Positions 17,584 to 25,955 are shown, counted from the first letter of the stretch. The stretch is DNA of 64,000 bases from Pararhizobium sp. (GCA_017794825.1 CP051237.1:4172501-4236500); one strand, 5' to 3'. Numbers and translations: made by a program. The notes: generated by a model from the sequence alone, not told the origin.

Positions 17584-18501
17584 TCAGAGTTTCCCCTTGC
17601 CGATGGCGTTGTGGCCGAGCAGCCCGCTCGGATAGGCGATCAAGGTCAGAAGCAGCGCGCCCCAGACCACCACCTGAACGGTGTCCGCGCCGAAGAAGTG
17701 AACCGTCATCAGTTCGAGAACGCCGACAATCAGTCCTCCGATCACGGCGCCCCAGATCGAACCAAGGCCGCCGATCACCATTCCCGCGATCGCCTTCGTG
17801 CCGATATCCTCGCCCATCAGCGGCGAGACCTCACCGTAGTTCACCGCGAAAAGGGCGCCGGCCAAGCCGCAGAGAAGTCCGGTCAGCATGAAGACAACCG
17901 GGACGACGCGCTTGGTGTCCACGCCAAGTATGTTGGCCGCATCGGGGTTCTCGGCAATCGCTCTCAGTCCGCGACCGATCCGCGTGCGCCGGATGAGCAT
18001 CGTCAGGAAAATCACGATCAGGACGGTGACAAACAGGCTGATCAACTGCGGAACGCGAATGAACAGACCGCCGACGTTGAGCGTGAGATCGGCGTCCGGC
18101 CCCACGAACCGTCTTTCCTCGGTTCCGTATCCGATCCGGACCAGGTTTTCGAGGATGAGCAGAAATCCGAGCGAACTCACCAGCGGAATCGCGTGCTCGG
18201 TGGAGTCGCCGTAACGCGTCTTCAGATACCGGAAGGTGAACCGCTCAACCAGCAGCGAGGCCAGAATGGCGAGCACGACTCCCACAGCAAGGGCCAGTGG
18301 CCAGGGCATCGGTCCGGACAATCCGAAGGGCAGTCCGTAATAGGACAGCGCCCAACCCATCATGCCTGCAAGCATGAACAGGGTCGGAATGGTGAAGTTG
18401 AGAAAGTTGAGAATTCCGATCGTCAAGGTGAAGGCGACGGCCACCGTGACGTAAACGCTGCCGAGCATGATGCTGTTCACGAGTTGCTGGACCAGAAGCA
18501 T
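17584..18501 (-). CDS. livH: Liv-type ABC transporter permease LivH
   Basis: About 305 residues. Two starts are possible: ATG 18510, and ATG 18501, which is better placed behind GAGGG (9-base spacing), so 18501 is chosen. NSIMLGSVYVTVAVAFTLTI at the N terminus, NPDAANILGVDTKRV and GGLGSIWGAVIGGLIVG are LivH hallmarks. First gene of the five-gene importer operon. The region upstream holds the palindrome TTTGTACACAA only about 30 bases from the start, so transcription is probably repressed from there. Divergent from the FAD monooxygenase. Confidence 0.95.
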   Translation of the reverse strand: MLLVQQLVNSIMLGSVYVTVAVAFTLTIGILNFLNFTIPTLFMLAGMMGWALSYYGLPFGLSGPMPWPLALAVGVVLAILASLLVERFTFRYLKTRYGDSTEHAIPLVSSLGFLLILENLVRIGYGTEERRFVGPDADLTLNVGGLFIRVPQLISLFVTVLIVIFLTMLIRRTRIGRGLRAIAENPDAANILGVDTKRVVPVVFMLTGLLCGLAGALFAVNYGEVSPLMGEDIGTKAIAGMVIGGLGSIWGAVIGGLIVGVLELMTVHFFGADTVQVVVWGALLLTLIAYPSGLLGHNAIGKGKL

Positions 18502-18530
18502 CAGGCGCATCCCTCGACGATCGAGCGACG

Positions 18531-18543
18531 TTTGTACACAAAT
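18531..18543. promoter_or_regulatory. Palindrome A, livH side
   Basis: TTTGTACACAAAT: half-sites TTTGT and ACAAA separated by AC. This is the style of operator used by GntR/FadR-type regulators; the GntR/FCD gene at 21733 in the divergent operon is the natural candidate. Confidence 0.6.
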
Positions 18544-18751
18544 ATCGCAGTTTCTTCGCTTGGCGCAAAGGAAAAACGGACAAGCCGCCTGTTCGCAACT
18601 TCAGATCTGCGAATCCGTGGAGAGCACGTCAAATTCCCAGAATAAACGGACATTCTCTTTTGCCGAACCAGTTTCTCGCGTTTCCGGGCCATCCTGACCG
18701 CCGGCCAGAACACCCTTAATTTGATATGCATTTCAAAAAATCAGGAGTTGA

Positions 18752-18765
18752 TTTGTCCTGACCTT
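18752..18765 (+). promoter_or_regulatory. Operator-like site 2
   Basis: TTTGTCCTGACCTT, 60 bases upstream of the monooxygenase start. It matches the six-site consensus TTTGTC-N2-GACCAA at all but the last two positions and lies inside the proposed promoter spacer. Confidence 0.6.
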
Positions 18766-18776
18766 TTGTACACAAT
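18764..18776. promoter_or_regulatory. Palindrome A, monooxygenase side
   Basis: TTTTGTACACAAT, the second copy of the TTTGTACACAA palindrome, 234 bases from the first. It overlaps the putative -10 of the catabolic operon. Confidence 0.6.
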
Positions 18777-18824
18777 GCTGGCCATCCCAAGGGTTGTCAA
18801 GTGCATATGCGGAGGCAGGTGGAA

Positions 18825-20027
18825 ATGTCGGACAGTGCGGAACGGGTCTTGATTGTGGGCGCAGGTCCGGTCGGTCTGGTGACGGCGGCCTGTCTCGGCG
18901 AAGCAGGCGTTCCCGTCACCGTTATCGACGCTCACGAAGAGCTTCCGAAGGATCTGCGCGCTTCAACTTTCCATCCTCCGACCCTCGACATGCTCGACCG
19001 GTTCGGCATTTCCGACAAGCTCATTGCGCGCGGACTGATCTGCCCGAAATGGCAGTTTCGGGATCGCACGGAAGGCGTCGTGGCGGAATTCGACCTCGGG
19101 CTCCTGAAGGATGAGACAAACCATCCCTATCGGCTGCAATGCGAGCAGTGGAAACTGTCCGAGCATCTGCGCGAACTGATCGAACAATCCGATTCGATCG
19201 AACTGCTCTACGGACTGGAAGGCCAGTCCGTGACGCAAACCGACGACGGGGTCGTGCTGACCGTTCGCGAGCAGGATGGCTCGTTCCGGGAGATGCGCGC
19301 GCGTTATCTGGTCGCCGCCGACGGCGCCCGCAGCAACATCCGCAAGTCGCTCGACATCGAGTTCGAGGGTTTGACCATTCCGGAGATCTTCCTCTCGATG
19401 TCGACGGAATTCGACTTCGCCGAGGCAATCCCGGATCTGGCGCCCATCGCCTATCTGACGGATCCGGACGAATGGGCGGTGCTTCTCAGGACGCCGTCGC
19501 TGTGGAGAGTCCTGTTGCCAACGGATCCGAATCTCACGGACGAAGAGATCAAGGCGCCCGAGACCATGGAGGCGCGCCTTCAGAAACTCTGCCCGAAACC
19601 CGGCCGCTACGACGTCGTCCACTCGACCGCTTACCGGGTGCACCAGCGCGTCGCGAAATCCTACGTTCAGGGCCGCATTTTCCTGACCGGCGACGCCGCG
19701 CACCTCAACAATCCGCTGGGCGGCATGGGCATGAACGGCGGCATTCATGACGCCGTCAATCTGACCGAAAAACTGGTCCTCGTGTGGCGCGGCGCTCCAT
19801 TGGAAAGCATCGGTCGTTATGAGCGGCAGCGCCGCAAGGTGGCGATCGACACGGTCCAGTCCCAGTCGCTGCGCAACCGGCAGATCATGGCCGAAAACGA
19901 TCCAGAGGCGCGCCGCGCGTACCATGACGATTTGCGGGCGATTGCCGCCGATCCGGTCAGGCACAAGGAGTATCTGATGAAATCGTCGATGCTCCAGTCG
20001 CTGCGGGATCTCGAAAAAGTCGCATAA
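18825..20027 (+). CDS. FAD-dependent (hetero)aromatic monooxygenase
   Basis: 400 residues from ATG 18825, placed behind GGAGG; an upstream ATG at 18801 is less well placed. The dinucleotide fold GAGPVG (12-17), the DG motif in VAADGARSNIRKSL, and LTGDAAHLNNPLGGMGMNGG define a class A flavoprotein hydroxylase of the UbiH/PheA/NicC type. It uses NAD(P)H and O2 in the cytosol. Similar enzymes hydroxylate or open aromatic and pyridine rings (NicC, MHPC oxygenase), which would fit the downstream maleate-isomerase-like and amidase genes; substrate unproven. First gene of a tight six-gene operon to 24174 whose gaps are 2-24 bases. Confidence 0.9.
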   Translation: MSDSAERVLIVGAGPVGLVTAACLGEAGVPVTVIDAHEELPKDLRASTFHPPTLDMLDRFGISDKLIARGLICPKWQFRDRTEGVVAEFDLGLLKDETNHPYRLQCEQWKLSEHLRELIEQSDSIELLYGLEGQSVTQTDDGVVLTVREQDGSFREMRARYLVAADGARSNIRKSLDIEFEGLTIPEIFLSMSTEFDFAEAIPDLAPIAYLTDPDEWAVLLRTPSLWRVLLPTDPNLTDEEIKAPETMEARLQKLCPKPGRYDVVHSTAYRVHQRVAKSYVQGRIFLTGDAAHLNNPLGGMGMNGGIHDAVNLTEKLVLVWRGAPLESIGRYERQRRKVAIDTVQSQSLRNRQIMAENDPEARRAYHDDLRAIAADPVRHKEYLMKSSMLQSLRDLEKVA

Positions 20028-20051
20028 TTTCCACCACCAAGGATAACGATC

Positions 20052-20798
20052 ATGACAGACAGTCTCGGCTATCGAATGAAATTCGGCGTCATAGCCCCTT
20101 CGACCAACACGTCCGTCCAACCCGAATTCGACGATATGCGCCCGGTCGGCGTGACCAATCATTTTTCGCGCATCATCATACCGGATGATCCGGTCAATTC
20201 GGACGAGGATTTCAACGAGCTCGTGATGCGAATCCGCGCAGAGACAATGAACGCCATCGATGCGGTCAAGACCTGTTCGCCGGGCGCGATGATCATGGGC
20301 ATGTCCGCGGAAACGTTCTGGGACGGCAAGGAGCGGGCAGATACGCTGAAGGCTCAGGTCGAGGAGCGGGCGGGCATGCCGGTCGCCATGGGCTCCGACG
20401 CCTGCCAGGCCGCCCTGTCGAAGATGGGCGGCGTCAAGCGCATTGCAGTCATCACGCCCTACATGCCGATCGGCGACGAACAGGTCCGCAAGTTCTTCTC
20501 CGATTGCGGCTACGAAGTCGTGACCGTGAAGGGTCTGAAATGCAAGAGCCCGATGCTGATCGCCCATGAAAGCGAACAGACGCTGCGCGACGCCATCATC
20601 GAGGTCAACGATCCTTCCGTCGAGGCCATCGTCCAGGCGGGAACCAACCTCGCCATGGCGCGTGTCGGCGCAATCGCGGAATTCTGGCTCGACAAACCGG
20701 TCATCGCGATCAACACGGCGACCTACTGGCATGCGCTGCGCATGAACGGCATCGAAGACAAGATTCAGGGCTTCGGTTCGCTGCTGACCCATCACTGA
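20052..20798 (+). CDS. Maleate isomerase/arylmalonate decarboxylase-fold protein, cysteine-less
   Basis: 248 residues of the Asp/Glu-racemase superfamily: FGVIAPSTNTSVQPEFDDM, then IAVITPYMPIGDEQVRKFF at the start of the second domain, and TYWHALRMNG near the end. The two catalytic cysteines of maleate isomerase appear to be replaced: aligning with the relative at 25177, its Cys83 corresponds to Met84 (MGMSAE) and its Cys197 to Gly197 (QAGTNL). It is therefore unlikely to isomerise maleate by the usual Cys mechanism. It could bind a related acid, act as another lyase, or be a paralog with a new role. Starts 24 bases after the monooxygenase. Confidence 0.85.
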   Translation: MTDSLGYRMKFGVIAPSTNTSVQPEFDDMRPVGVTNHFSRIIIPDDPVNSDEDFNELVMRIRAETMNAIDAVKTCSPGAMIMGMSAETFWDGKERADTLKAQVEERAGMPVAMGSDACQAALSKMGGVKRIAVITPYMPIGDEQVRKFFSDCGYEVVTVKGLKCKSPMLIAHESEQTLRDAIIEVNDPSVEAIVQAGTNLAMARVGAIAEFWLDKPVIAINTATYWHALRMNGIEDKIQGFGSLLTHH

Positions 20799-20818
20799 AG
20801 CCGGAGCGCGAGTTCGTC

Positions 20819-21730
20819 ATGCACTACGATTATGTGCCGATATCCAAACGCAAGCCGCTACGCTGGCCGAACGGCCAGCGTCTGGCGATTTTCCTGACCA
20901 TCAATTTCGAGTACTGGGATCCGGTCCAGCAGTCCGACAAACCTTATTACCCGGGCGGGCCTGGTATCGTCGGCGGCAATCTGCCCGGCAATGTCTACGA
21001 CAATCCGAATTTCACGTGGCGCGAATACGGTCAGCGGGTTGGCGTCTGGCGGATGTTCGACGTTTTCGACGCCGAAGGCGTCACAGCCAGTTGCACGATG
21101 AACGCGAAAATGGCGCTCAAACGGCGCGAAGTCATCGACGCGGCGCTGGAGCGCGATTGGGAAATCGTCGCCCACAATTATGTGCAGGACGAACTTTTGA
21201 CGGACTACATGTTCGACGAGGCGGCCGAACGCGATGTCATCCGGCGCACGCTCGACGTCTATGAACAGGCCGTCGGCAAGAAGGCCAGGGGCTGGTTGTC
21301 GAGTTCGCTGCGCTCCACGCTCAACACGATAGACATACTGGCCGAAGAGAACCTGCTTTTCATCACAGACCTTCTCAACGACGATCAGCCGTACCTGGTG
21401 GAGACCCGGTCGGGACGTCCGATGGTGTCGATTTCCTATACATCCGAAGTCAACGATTTCAGTTTCCTTCGTCAGGGTTTGACGGTGGATACCGGCTTTC
21501 AGATGTTCAAGGAACAGTTCGACTGGCTTTATGCGGAAAGCGAGACGAGCGGGAGGTTCATGAACATTGGCCTGCACCCGCATGTCATCGGGCAACCGTT
21601 CCGCATTCGCGCCCTGCGGGACTTCATACGCTATGCCAAGCAGTTCGATGGCGTCTGGTTTGCCAAACGGGAGGACATCGCTACATGGTATCTCGACCAT
21701 CATCAGGAACACATCCCCCCGAAAGGTTGA
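20819..21730 (+). CDS. Polysaccharide-deacetylase-fold amidohydrolase, PuuE-like
   Basis: 303 residues with a NodB-like barrel of the PuuE allantoinase/cyclic-imidase branch rather than a chitin deacetylase: GQRLAIFLTINFEYWDP, NFTWREYGQRVGVWRMFDVF, and NIGLHPHVIGQPFR with a metal-type His-x-His. No signal peptide, so it is cytosolic. Relatives hydrolyse cyclic ureides or imides (allantoin, succinimide). That chemistry fits the hydantoinase and amidases in this cluster, but the exact ring is unknown. It sits 20 bases after the preceding gene and 2 bases before the regulator. Confidence 0.85.
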   Translation: MHYDYVPISKRKPLRWPNGQRLAIFLTINFEYWDPVQQSDKPYYPGGPGIVGGNLPGNVYDNPNFTWREYGQRVGVWRMFDVFDAEGVTASCTMNAKMALKRREVIDAALERDWEIVAHNYVQDELLTDYMFDEAAERDVIRRTLDVYEQAVGKKARGWLSSSLRSTLNTIDILAEENLLFITDLLNDDQPYLVETRSGRPMVSISYTSEVNDFSFLRQGLTVDTGFQMFKEQFDWLYAESETSGRFMNIGLHPHVIGQPFRIRALRDFIRYAKQFDGVWFAKREDIATWYLDHHQEHIPPKG

Positions 21731-21732
21731 GC

Positions 21733-22449
21733 ATGTTCAGTGGAAATGGCCGTTCCGGCGTCGCCGACGCAGAAATTCTGGCAGGTGATCTCCAGCTCGA
21801 CGAGATCGAGAAGCCGGCGGAGCGGGCCTACCAGGGAATACGCCATGCGATCCTGAGCGGCGCCCTGCCTGGCGGATCGCACCTTCCGGAGGAAGCGCTC
21901 GCCCAGATGACGGGAACCAGTCGCACGCCGGTTCGCGAAGCGCTGCGCCGCCTCGTGGCCGAGGGGCTGGCCCGAGCCGACAACAGGCACCGATATGTCG
22001 CCGATTTCTCCTACCAGGAACTCAAGATCGTCTTCAATATCAGGGCCCGGCTTGAAAGTTACGCCTCACGCATCGCAGCCGAACTGATCACCGAGGCCGA
22101 GATTGCCGAACTGGAGCGCATCGTCGAACAGATTGACAAAATAGGAGACACCGACGATCCCGCTCAGGTTCGGCTGTTCGCCGACCTGAACACACGCTTT
22201 CACACGACAATCGTCGGAGCCACCCGGTCGATACAGATGCAATCGTTGAGCGCTCAGGCGATTTCGCTGCCGCTTGAATTGATCAAGCAGTTCGTCTGGG
22301 AGCAGCGGGTCAACATCGCGCGCTCCAACAACCAGCACCGCGATATTGTCGCAGCGCTTCGGGCGCGCGATCCGGAATGGGCCGAAGCCGCGATGTCGGG
22401 ACACATCCTTTCCACTCGTCCGCGCCGCAAGGCGATGTCGCTGAGTTAA
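21733..22449 (+). CDS. GntR family regulator, FCD type
   Basis: 238 residues from ATG 21733 (AAAGG upstream, 2 bases after the previous stop). A winged helix lies at about 25-90 with HLPEEALAQMTGTSRTPVREAL; an all-helical FCD effector domain follows with RARLESYASRIAAELI and a His-rich metal/ligand pocket (TRFHTTIVGA). FCD domains usually bind small organic acids. Its position inside the catabolic operon suggests autoregulation. The TTTGTACACAA pair at 18531 and 18765 is the best candidate operator (inference). Confidence 0.92.
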   Translation: MFSGNGRSGVADAEILAGDLQLDEIEKPAERAYQGIRHAILSGALPGGSHLPEEALAQMTGTSRTPVREALRRLVAEGLARADNRHRYVADFSYQELKIVFNIRARLESYASRIAAELITEAEIAELERIVEQIDKIGDTDDPAQVRLFADLNTRFHTTIVGATRSIQMQSLSAQAISLPLELIKQFVWEQRVNIARSNNQHRDIVAALRARDPEWAEAAMSGHILSTRPRRKAMSLS

Positions 22450-22461
22450 TCGGGATTGCCA

Positions 22462-23289
22462 ATGAGCTATCGTCATTCTTCTCTCGAAGGCCGCGTTGTC
22501 ATCATAACAGGGGGCTCGCGCGGGCTCGGAAAGGAGATGGCTCTGGAACTCTCGGAAGCCGGGGCGAACCTCGTGATCACGGGCTCCGCCGGTTCTGCTG
22601 CGCTGGAGGAAACTGCGGCGCTGATGCCGGCCGATCGCACGCTGGCTCTGGTCGCGGACGTGGCGGATCCACAGGCCGCCGAAAGCGTTGCGGCCGCGAC
22701 GATTGCGCGTTTCGGTCGCGTCGACGTGCTGGTGAACAACGCCGGTCGCGGCATGCGTCTTGTCAGCGAGACGTTCAACACCAAACCGACCAGGTTCTGG
22801 GAAGCCGATCCGCAATCCTGGAAGACGATCATCGATATCAATGTCAACGGAGCCTTCAATATGGCGCGCGCCGTTGCGCCGACAATGATCGCGAACGGTT
22901 TCGGCAAGATCATCAACGTCTCGACGTCAGACCAGACGATGGTCAGGCGCGGATATTCCCCCTACGGACCTTCGAAGGCGGCGCTTGAAGCGGCCTCGCG
23001 GGTGTGGGCGCAGGATCTCGAAGGCACGGGCGTCGACGTCAATGTCTATCTGCCCGGCGGCGCGGCGGACACGGATCTGCTGCCTCCCGGGCCGGAGAAG
23101 AAAGGCGCGGACGGCAACCTTCTATCACCGGCGATCATGCGCCGCGGGATCGGCTGGCTGTGTTCGGACGCGTCCAACGGCGTCACCGGCGCGCGATTCA
23201 TCGCCCGTCTGTGGGACGACGCTCTTGACGCAGAAACCGCCGCGGCGGCGGCGCGATCGCCCCATGTCGAACGACCATCCATCATGTGA
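22462..23289 (+). CDS. SDR family oxidoreductase
   Basis: 275 residues from ATG 22462 with GGGA upstream; an in-frame TTG six bases earlier is not needed. NAD(P) motif TGGSRGLGKEMA (about 14-25), NNAGRG, Ser of INVSTSD and the YGPSK catalytic box are all present. Classical SDR of tetrameric size. It starts 12 bases after the regulator and ends 6 bases before the MBL gene. Likely oxidises a hydroxy intermediate or reduces a carbonyl in the pathway of this operon; substrate unknown. Confidence 0.92.
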   Translation: MSYRHSSLEGRVVIITGGSRGLGKEMALELSEAGANLVITGSAGSAALEETAALMPADRTLALVADVADPQAAESVAAATIARFGRVDVLVNNAGRGMRLVSETFNTKPTRFWEADPQSWKTIIDINVNGAFNMARAVAPTMIANGFGKIINVSTSDQTMVRRGYSPYGPSKAALEAASRVWAQDLEGTGVDVNVYLPGGAADTDLLPPGPEKKGADGNLLSPAIMRRGIGWLCSDASNGVTGARFIARLWDDALDAETAAAAARSPHVERPSIM

Positions 23290-23295
23290 GGTTTG

Positions 23296-24174
23296 ATGTT
23301 CAAGCTCGGCCCAGCCACCGTTTCCAAGGTCGTCGACCTTGATCCCTTCGTTCTTCCCTTCGATTTCCTGCTGCCCGGCCGGGATCCGGCGGAGCTGGCG
23401 GCGGAATCCGCTTTGCTGGCTCCCGATCACGTGGACTTCGAGACAGGCAGCATTCTCTTGAGCCTGCACAGCTTCGTGCTGAAAGTCGGCGCACTGACTG
23501 TTCTCATCGACACCTGCGTCGGCGAGCACAAACCGCGCCCGCGCCGGCAAGACTGGGATCAGAGACGCGACACAGGATATTTGGCGCGCCTGGCGGCGGC
23601 CGGATTGGCGCCCGAAGACATCGATATTGTGATGTGCACGCATCTGCATGCAGACCACGTCGGCTGGAACACCAAACTTGAGAACGGCCGCTGGACGCCG
23701 ACATTTCCAAATGCGCGCTATGTCATGGGCCGTACCGAACTGGATCATTGGCGTGATCTGGAAAGCCGTGAATCCGGCAAGCACAATCATGGTTGCTATG
23801 CCGACAGCGTCCTGCCGGTCGTGGAGGCGGGCCTCGTCGAAGCGGTCGATGACGGTTTCGAACTGGCCTCAGGTCTGAAAATCGTCCCTCTTCACGGGCA
23901 TTCCCCGGGCCAGATCGGGCTGGACCTGAATTGCGGCGACGGCGGCCACGCGCTCTTCTGCGGCGATGCGTTTCATTCCCCGGTCCAGATATTCAGACCG
24001 CATTGGAGCAGCGCCTTTTGCCACGACGCCGTGCAGGCCGGCGAGCTCCGCCGTCAGCTGGCGGAACGATGCGCCGGAGACGGCGCGATCCTCATGCCCG
24101 CGCATTTGCGCGGCGGCCACGGGATGCGGGTCGAGGGGAACGAGGTCGCCGGCTTCCGGCCGTTATTCGTGTGA
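23296..24174 (+). CDS. MBL-fold metallohydrolase, lactonase-like
   Basis: 292 residues from ATG 23296 behind GAGG. The zinc motif HLHADH (about 115) with downstream His in PLHGHSPGQ and Asp in FCGDAFHSP gives the full dinuclear metal set of the lactonase/glyoxalase II-type MBL branch. VLIDTCVGEHKPRPRR near residue 73 resembles AHL lactonases and 4-pyridoxolactonase. It probably hydrolyses a lactone or cyclic ester formed in the pathway. Last gene of the operon starting at 18825; the next gene, a GntR, is on the other strand 12 bases away. Confidence 0.88.
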   Translation: MFKLGPATVSKVVDLDPFVLPFDFLLPGRDPAELAAESALLAPDHVDFETGSILLSLHSFVLKVGALTVLIDTCVGEHKPRPRRQDWDQRRDTGYLARLAAAGLAPEDIDIVMCTHLHADHVGWNTKLENGRWTPTFPNARYVMGRTELDHWRDLESRESGKHNHGCYADSVLPVVEAGLVEAVDDGFELASGLKIVPLHGHSPGQIGLDLNCGDGGHALFCGDAFHSPVQIFRPHWSSAFCHDAVQAGELRRQLAERCAGDGAILMPAHLRGGHGMRVEGNEVAGFRPLFV

Positions 24175-24186
24175 TCGTCGAAGTCG

Positions 24187-24972
24187 CTACGCAGATTGCC
24201 GGCCGCGCCTGATACGCATTCTGTACGTCATCTGATCGGCCGGGTGCCAGTTGAAGGACGCGATCAAGACGCCGGAATCCGTAATGTAGCGCCTCAGAAT
24301 CTGGAGTGAGCGCGATTCCGCAGGAAGCCCCAGCGATGCGGCGATTTCCGGCGGCATGGCTTCCGCCCGTATTTCCTGTTGCGTTTCCTTGATTGTTTCG
24401 CGCGAATACCCTTCGAGAATATCGAAGAAGGGCCCCTGGTAAGTCGCCAGTTCCGGGATCACCGCTTCAAACCGCTCGGGGATGAAGCTCTGTATGTAAC
24501 AGATTGGTCGGCCGCCGGGTTCGGTCCAGCGTATGCCGTCGACGCGGATCCATTGTTCGCCGTCCTGTCCGCCAACCCTCTCGGCAAGTTTTGCGTCGAG
24601 AGTGACGGTCTTGTTGCCAAGAACGACGAGGTAGGTGTCCAGCGCAATCTGGAACAGTTCCTGCAGCGATTCGAACGACTGATAGTAGCCGGACAGCGGT
24701 TTGGCCGAGATCACCCGCGTTCCCATTCCCTGACGGCGTTCGACATAGCCGTCTTCCGTCATGCAGCGCAGCGCCTCGCGGATGGTGAAGCGGCTTGTGT
24801 CGAATTCCTGAGCCAGTTCGGCTTCGGTCGGGATGAGTCTTCCGACCGGGTAGACGCCATCCGCGATACGGCCTACCAACTCCTTTTGGATCCGGGAATA
24901 GCGGGGACCGGACGATTCGTCGGTCAACTGCGATTCTTCGCTCGGACTGTTCTTCTTGAGTGACTGCTCCAT
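24187..24972 (-). CDS. GntR family regulator, UTRA (HutC) type
   Basis: 261 residues. Winged helix at about 24-90 with IPTEAELAQEFDTSRFTIRE and VERRQGMGTRV, then a UTRA ligand domain ending IASFNWHPADQMTYRM. Paralogous by eye to the GntR at 54046 (which ends IASYNWHPGD). It is divergent from the maleate isomerase gene and so probably controls it. An exact-length 17-base tandem duplication spans the start codon (24956-24989), creating a second ATG in another frame. Candidate operators: the regulon-type site 25113-25126 and the perfect palindrome at 24993-25010. Confidence 0.93.
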   Translation of the reverse strand: MEQSLKKNSPSEESQLTDESSGPRYSRIQKELVGRIADGVYPVGRLIPTEAELAQEFDTSRFTIREALRCMTEDGYVERRQGMGTRVISAKPLSGYYQSFESLQELFQIALDTYLVVLGNKTVTLDAKLAERVGGQDGEQWIRVDGIRWTEPGGRPICYIQSFIPERFEAVIPELATYQGPFFDILEGYSRETIKETQQEIRAEAMPPEIAASLGLPAESRSLQILRRYITDSGVLIASFNWHPADQMTYRMRIRRGRQSA

Positions 24973-24989
24973 CTGAGTGACTGTTCCAT
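24924..24989 (-). other. Out-of-frame upstream ORF overlapping the GntR start
   Basis: The tandem copy of the start region provides an ATG at 24989 that reads MEQSLRWSSHSRR and stops at 24924 after 21 codons, in a frame different from GntR. Both ATGs have the same downstream codons MEQSL. It may just be a duplication scar, or it could lower GntR translation. Confidence 0.4.
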
Positions 24990-24992
24990 GAC

Positions 24993-25010
24993 GATCTTCA
25001 AGTGAAGATC
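24993..25010. promoter_or_regulatory. Perfect palindrome upstream of GntR
   Basis: GATCTTCA-AG-TGAAGATC, 8-base arms with a 2-base centre, 21 bases upstream of the GntR start. Probable protein-binding site in the GntR / maleate isomerase divergent region (24973-25176). Confidence 0.5.
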
Positions 25011-25112
25011 CGGAATCGCTCCTGTTCGCAACTGAGTTTCGCTAATGCGCCGAAATTGGCCACCGAATTCGGTGACTGATACGGCAGTGGCCTCGAGACT
25101 GCAAAGATAAAA

Positions 25113-25126
25113 TTGATACGGACAAA
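25113..25126 (-). promoter_or_regulatory. Operator-like site 3
   Basis: Read on the minus strand TTTGTCCGTATCAA; 50 bases upstream of the maleate isomerase start. Same family as the sites at 10619, 18752, 30441, 37660 and 52324. Confidence 0.6.
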
Positions 25127-25176
25127 TAGATCTCGCCTTTGCCAATTCGTCATTATCAACTATAGATCATCTGGCA

Positions 25177-25923
25177 ATGAACGTAAAACACCAGTCCACT
25201 TATTCCGCCCGGGCCAAGCTCGGAATCATCGTCCCGCCGACGAATACCGTCAACGAGGCGGAGTGGGCGCGCATGGTCCCGGAAGGCGTCACCTACCATA
25301 CGCACAGGATGAGCCTTCATTCGGATACGCACACCGAAGCCGGCGAAGCCGCGCTCTACGCCGACCTCGATACGGCGATCGGCATGCTGGGCCAGTGCGG
25401 CGCCGATGCGATCGCCTACGCCTGCACGGCCGGGTCGATGATTACCCCTGCACAGTCCATGCCCGCCAGGCTGAGCGAGCGCACCGGTCGACACTGCGTC
25501 ACGACGTCGGCTGCGATCGTGGACGCGCTGAAAACGCTTGGCGTCGTCAGGCTTTCCGTCGCAACGCCCTACGCCGACGCCCTGAACGCCCATGAAACCG
25601 ATTTCCTGGAAGCGCATGGCTTCGAGGTGTTGCGGCTGATCGGACTTGGCATTGGCGCGGGCGGGCCCAACGAGTATCCGCGCATCGCACGGACGCCGCT
25701 CGCCGCCGTCGCAGACCACGCCAGGGCGGCCTTTGTTCCGGGCAGCGACGCTCTTCTTGTCACCTGCACCGATTTCCCGACCCTGCCTCTGGTCGAGGGC
25801 CTCGAGGCTGAACTGGGCGTGCCGGTGGTCACCTCCAACCAGGCGACCTTCTGGTCGATGCTGCGCGCCGTTGGCCTGCAGGACCGGTTCCAGTCATTCG
25901 GGCGCCTCCTGTCCAGCCACTGA
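25177..25923 (+). CDS. Maleate cis-trans isomerase family protein
   Basis: 248 residues of the Asp/Glu racemase superfamily with both catalytic cysteines: Cys83 in YACTAGS and Cys197 in VTCTDFP. KLGIIVPPTNTVNEAEW at the N terminus is the substrate-binding segment of maleate isomerases (NicE type), which turn maleate into fumarate without cofactor. The start is an ATG with weak ribosome-binding signal. First gene of the run lyase - SDR - LeuC-like - LeuD-like - amidase (25177-30352), divergent from GntR. Methyl-substituted maleates are also conceivable substrates given the downstream hydratase and lyase. Confidence 0.88.
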   Translation: MNVKHQSTYSARAKLGIIVPPTNTVNEAEWARMVPEGVTYHTHRMSLHSDTHTEAGEAALYADLDTAIGMLGQCGADAIAYACTAGSMITPAQSMPARLSERTGRHCVTTSAAIVDALKTLGVVRLSVATPYADALNAHETDFLEAHGFEVLRLIGLGIGAGGPNEYPRIARTPLAAVADHARAAFVPGSDALLVTCTDFPTLPLVEGLEAELGVPVVTSNQATFWSMLRAVGLQDRFQSFGRLLSSH

Positions 25924-25955
25924 CGCGACGCCGGGAAAAGAAACGAGAGAAAACC

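Larger units (their letters stand above)
18502..18824. promoter_or_regulatory. Divergent control region, livH / monooxygenase
   Basis: This 323-base gene-free region separates the importer operon from the six-gene catabolic operon. It carries TTTGTACACAAAT (18531-18543) near livH and TTTTGTACACAA (18764-18775) near the monooxygenase, plus the regulon-type site TTTGTCCTGACCTT (18752-18765). A possible promoter for the right operon is TTGATT (18748-18753), 17 bases, CACAAT (18771-18776), which both operator types would overlap. Confidence 0.65.

Noticed and set aside
18963..20795. 610-codon minus-strand frame opposite the monooxygenase and isomerase-like genes
   Set aside because: No domain; both plus-strand genes have full motifs.
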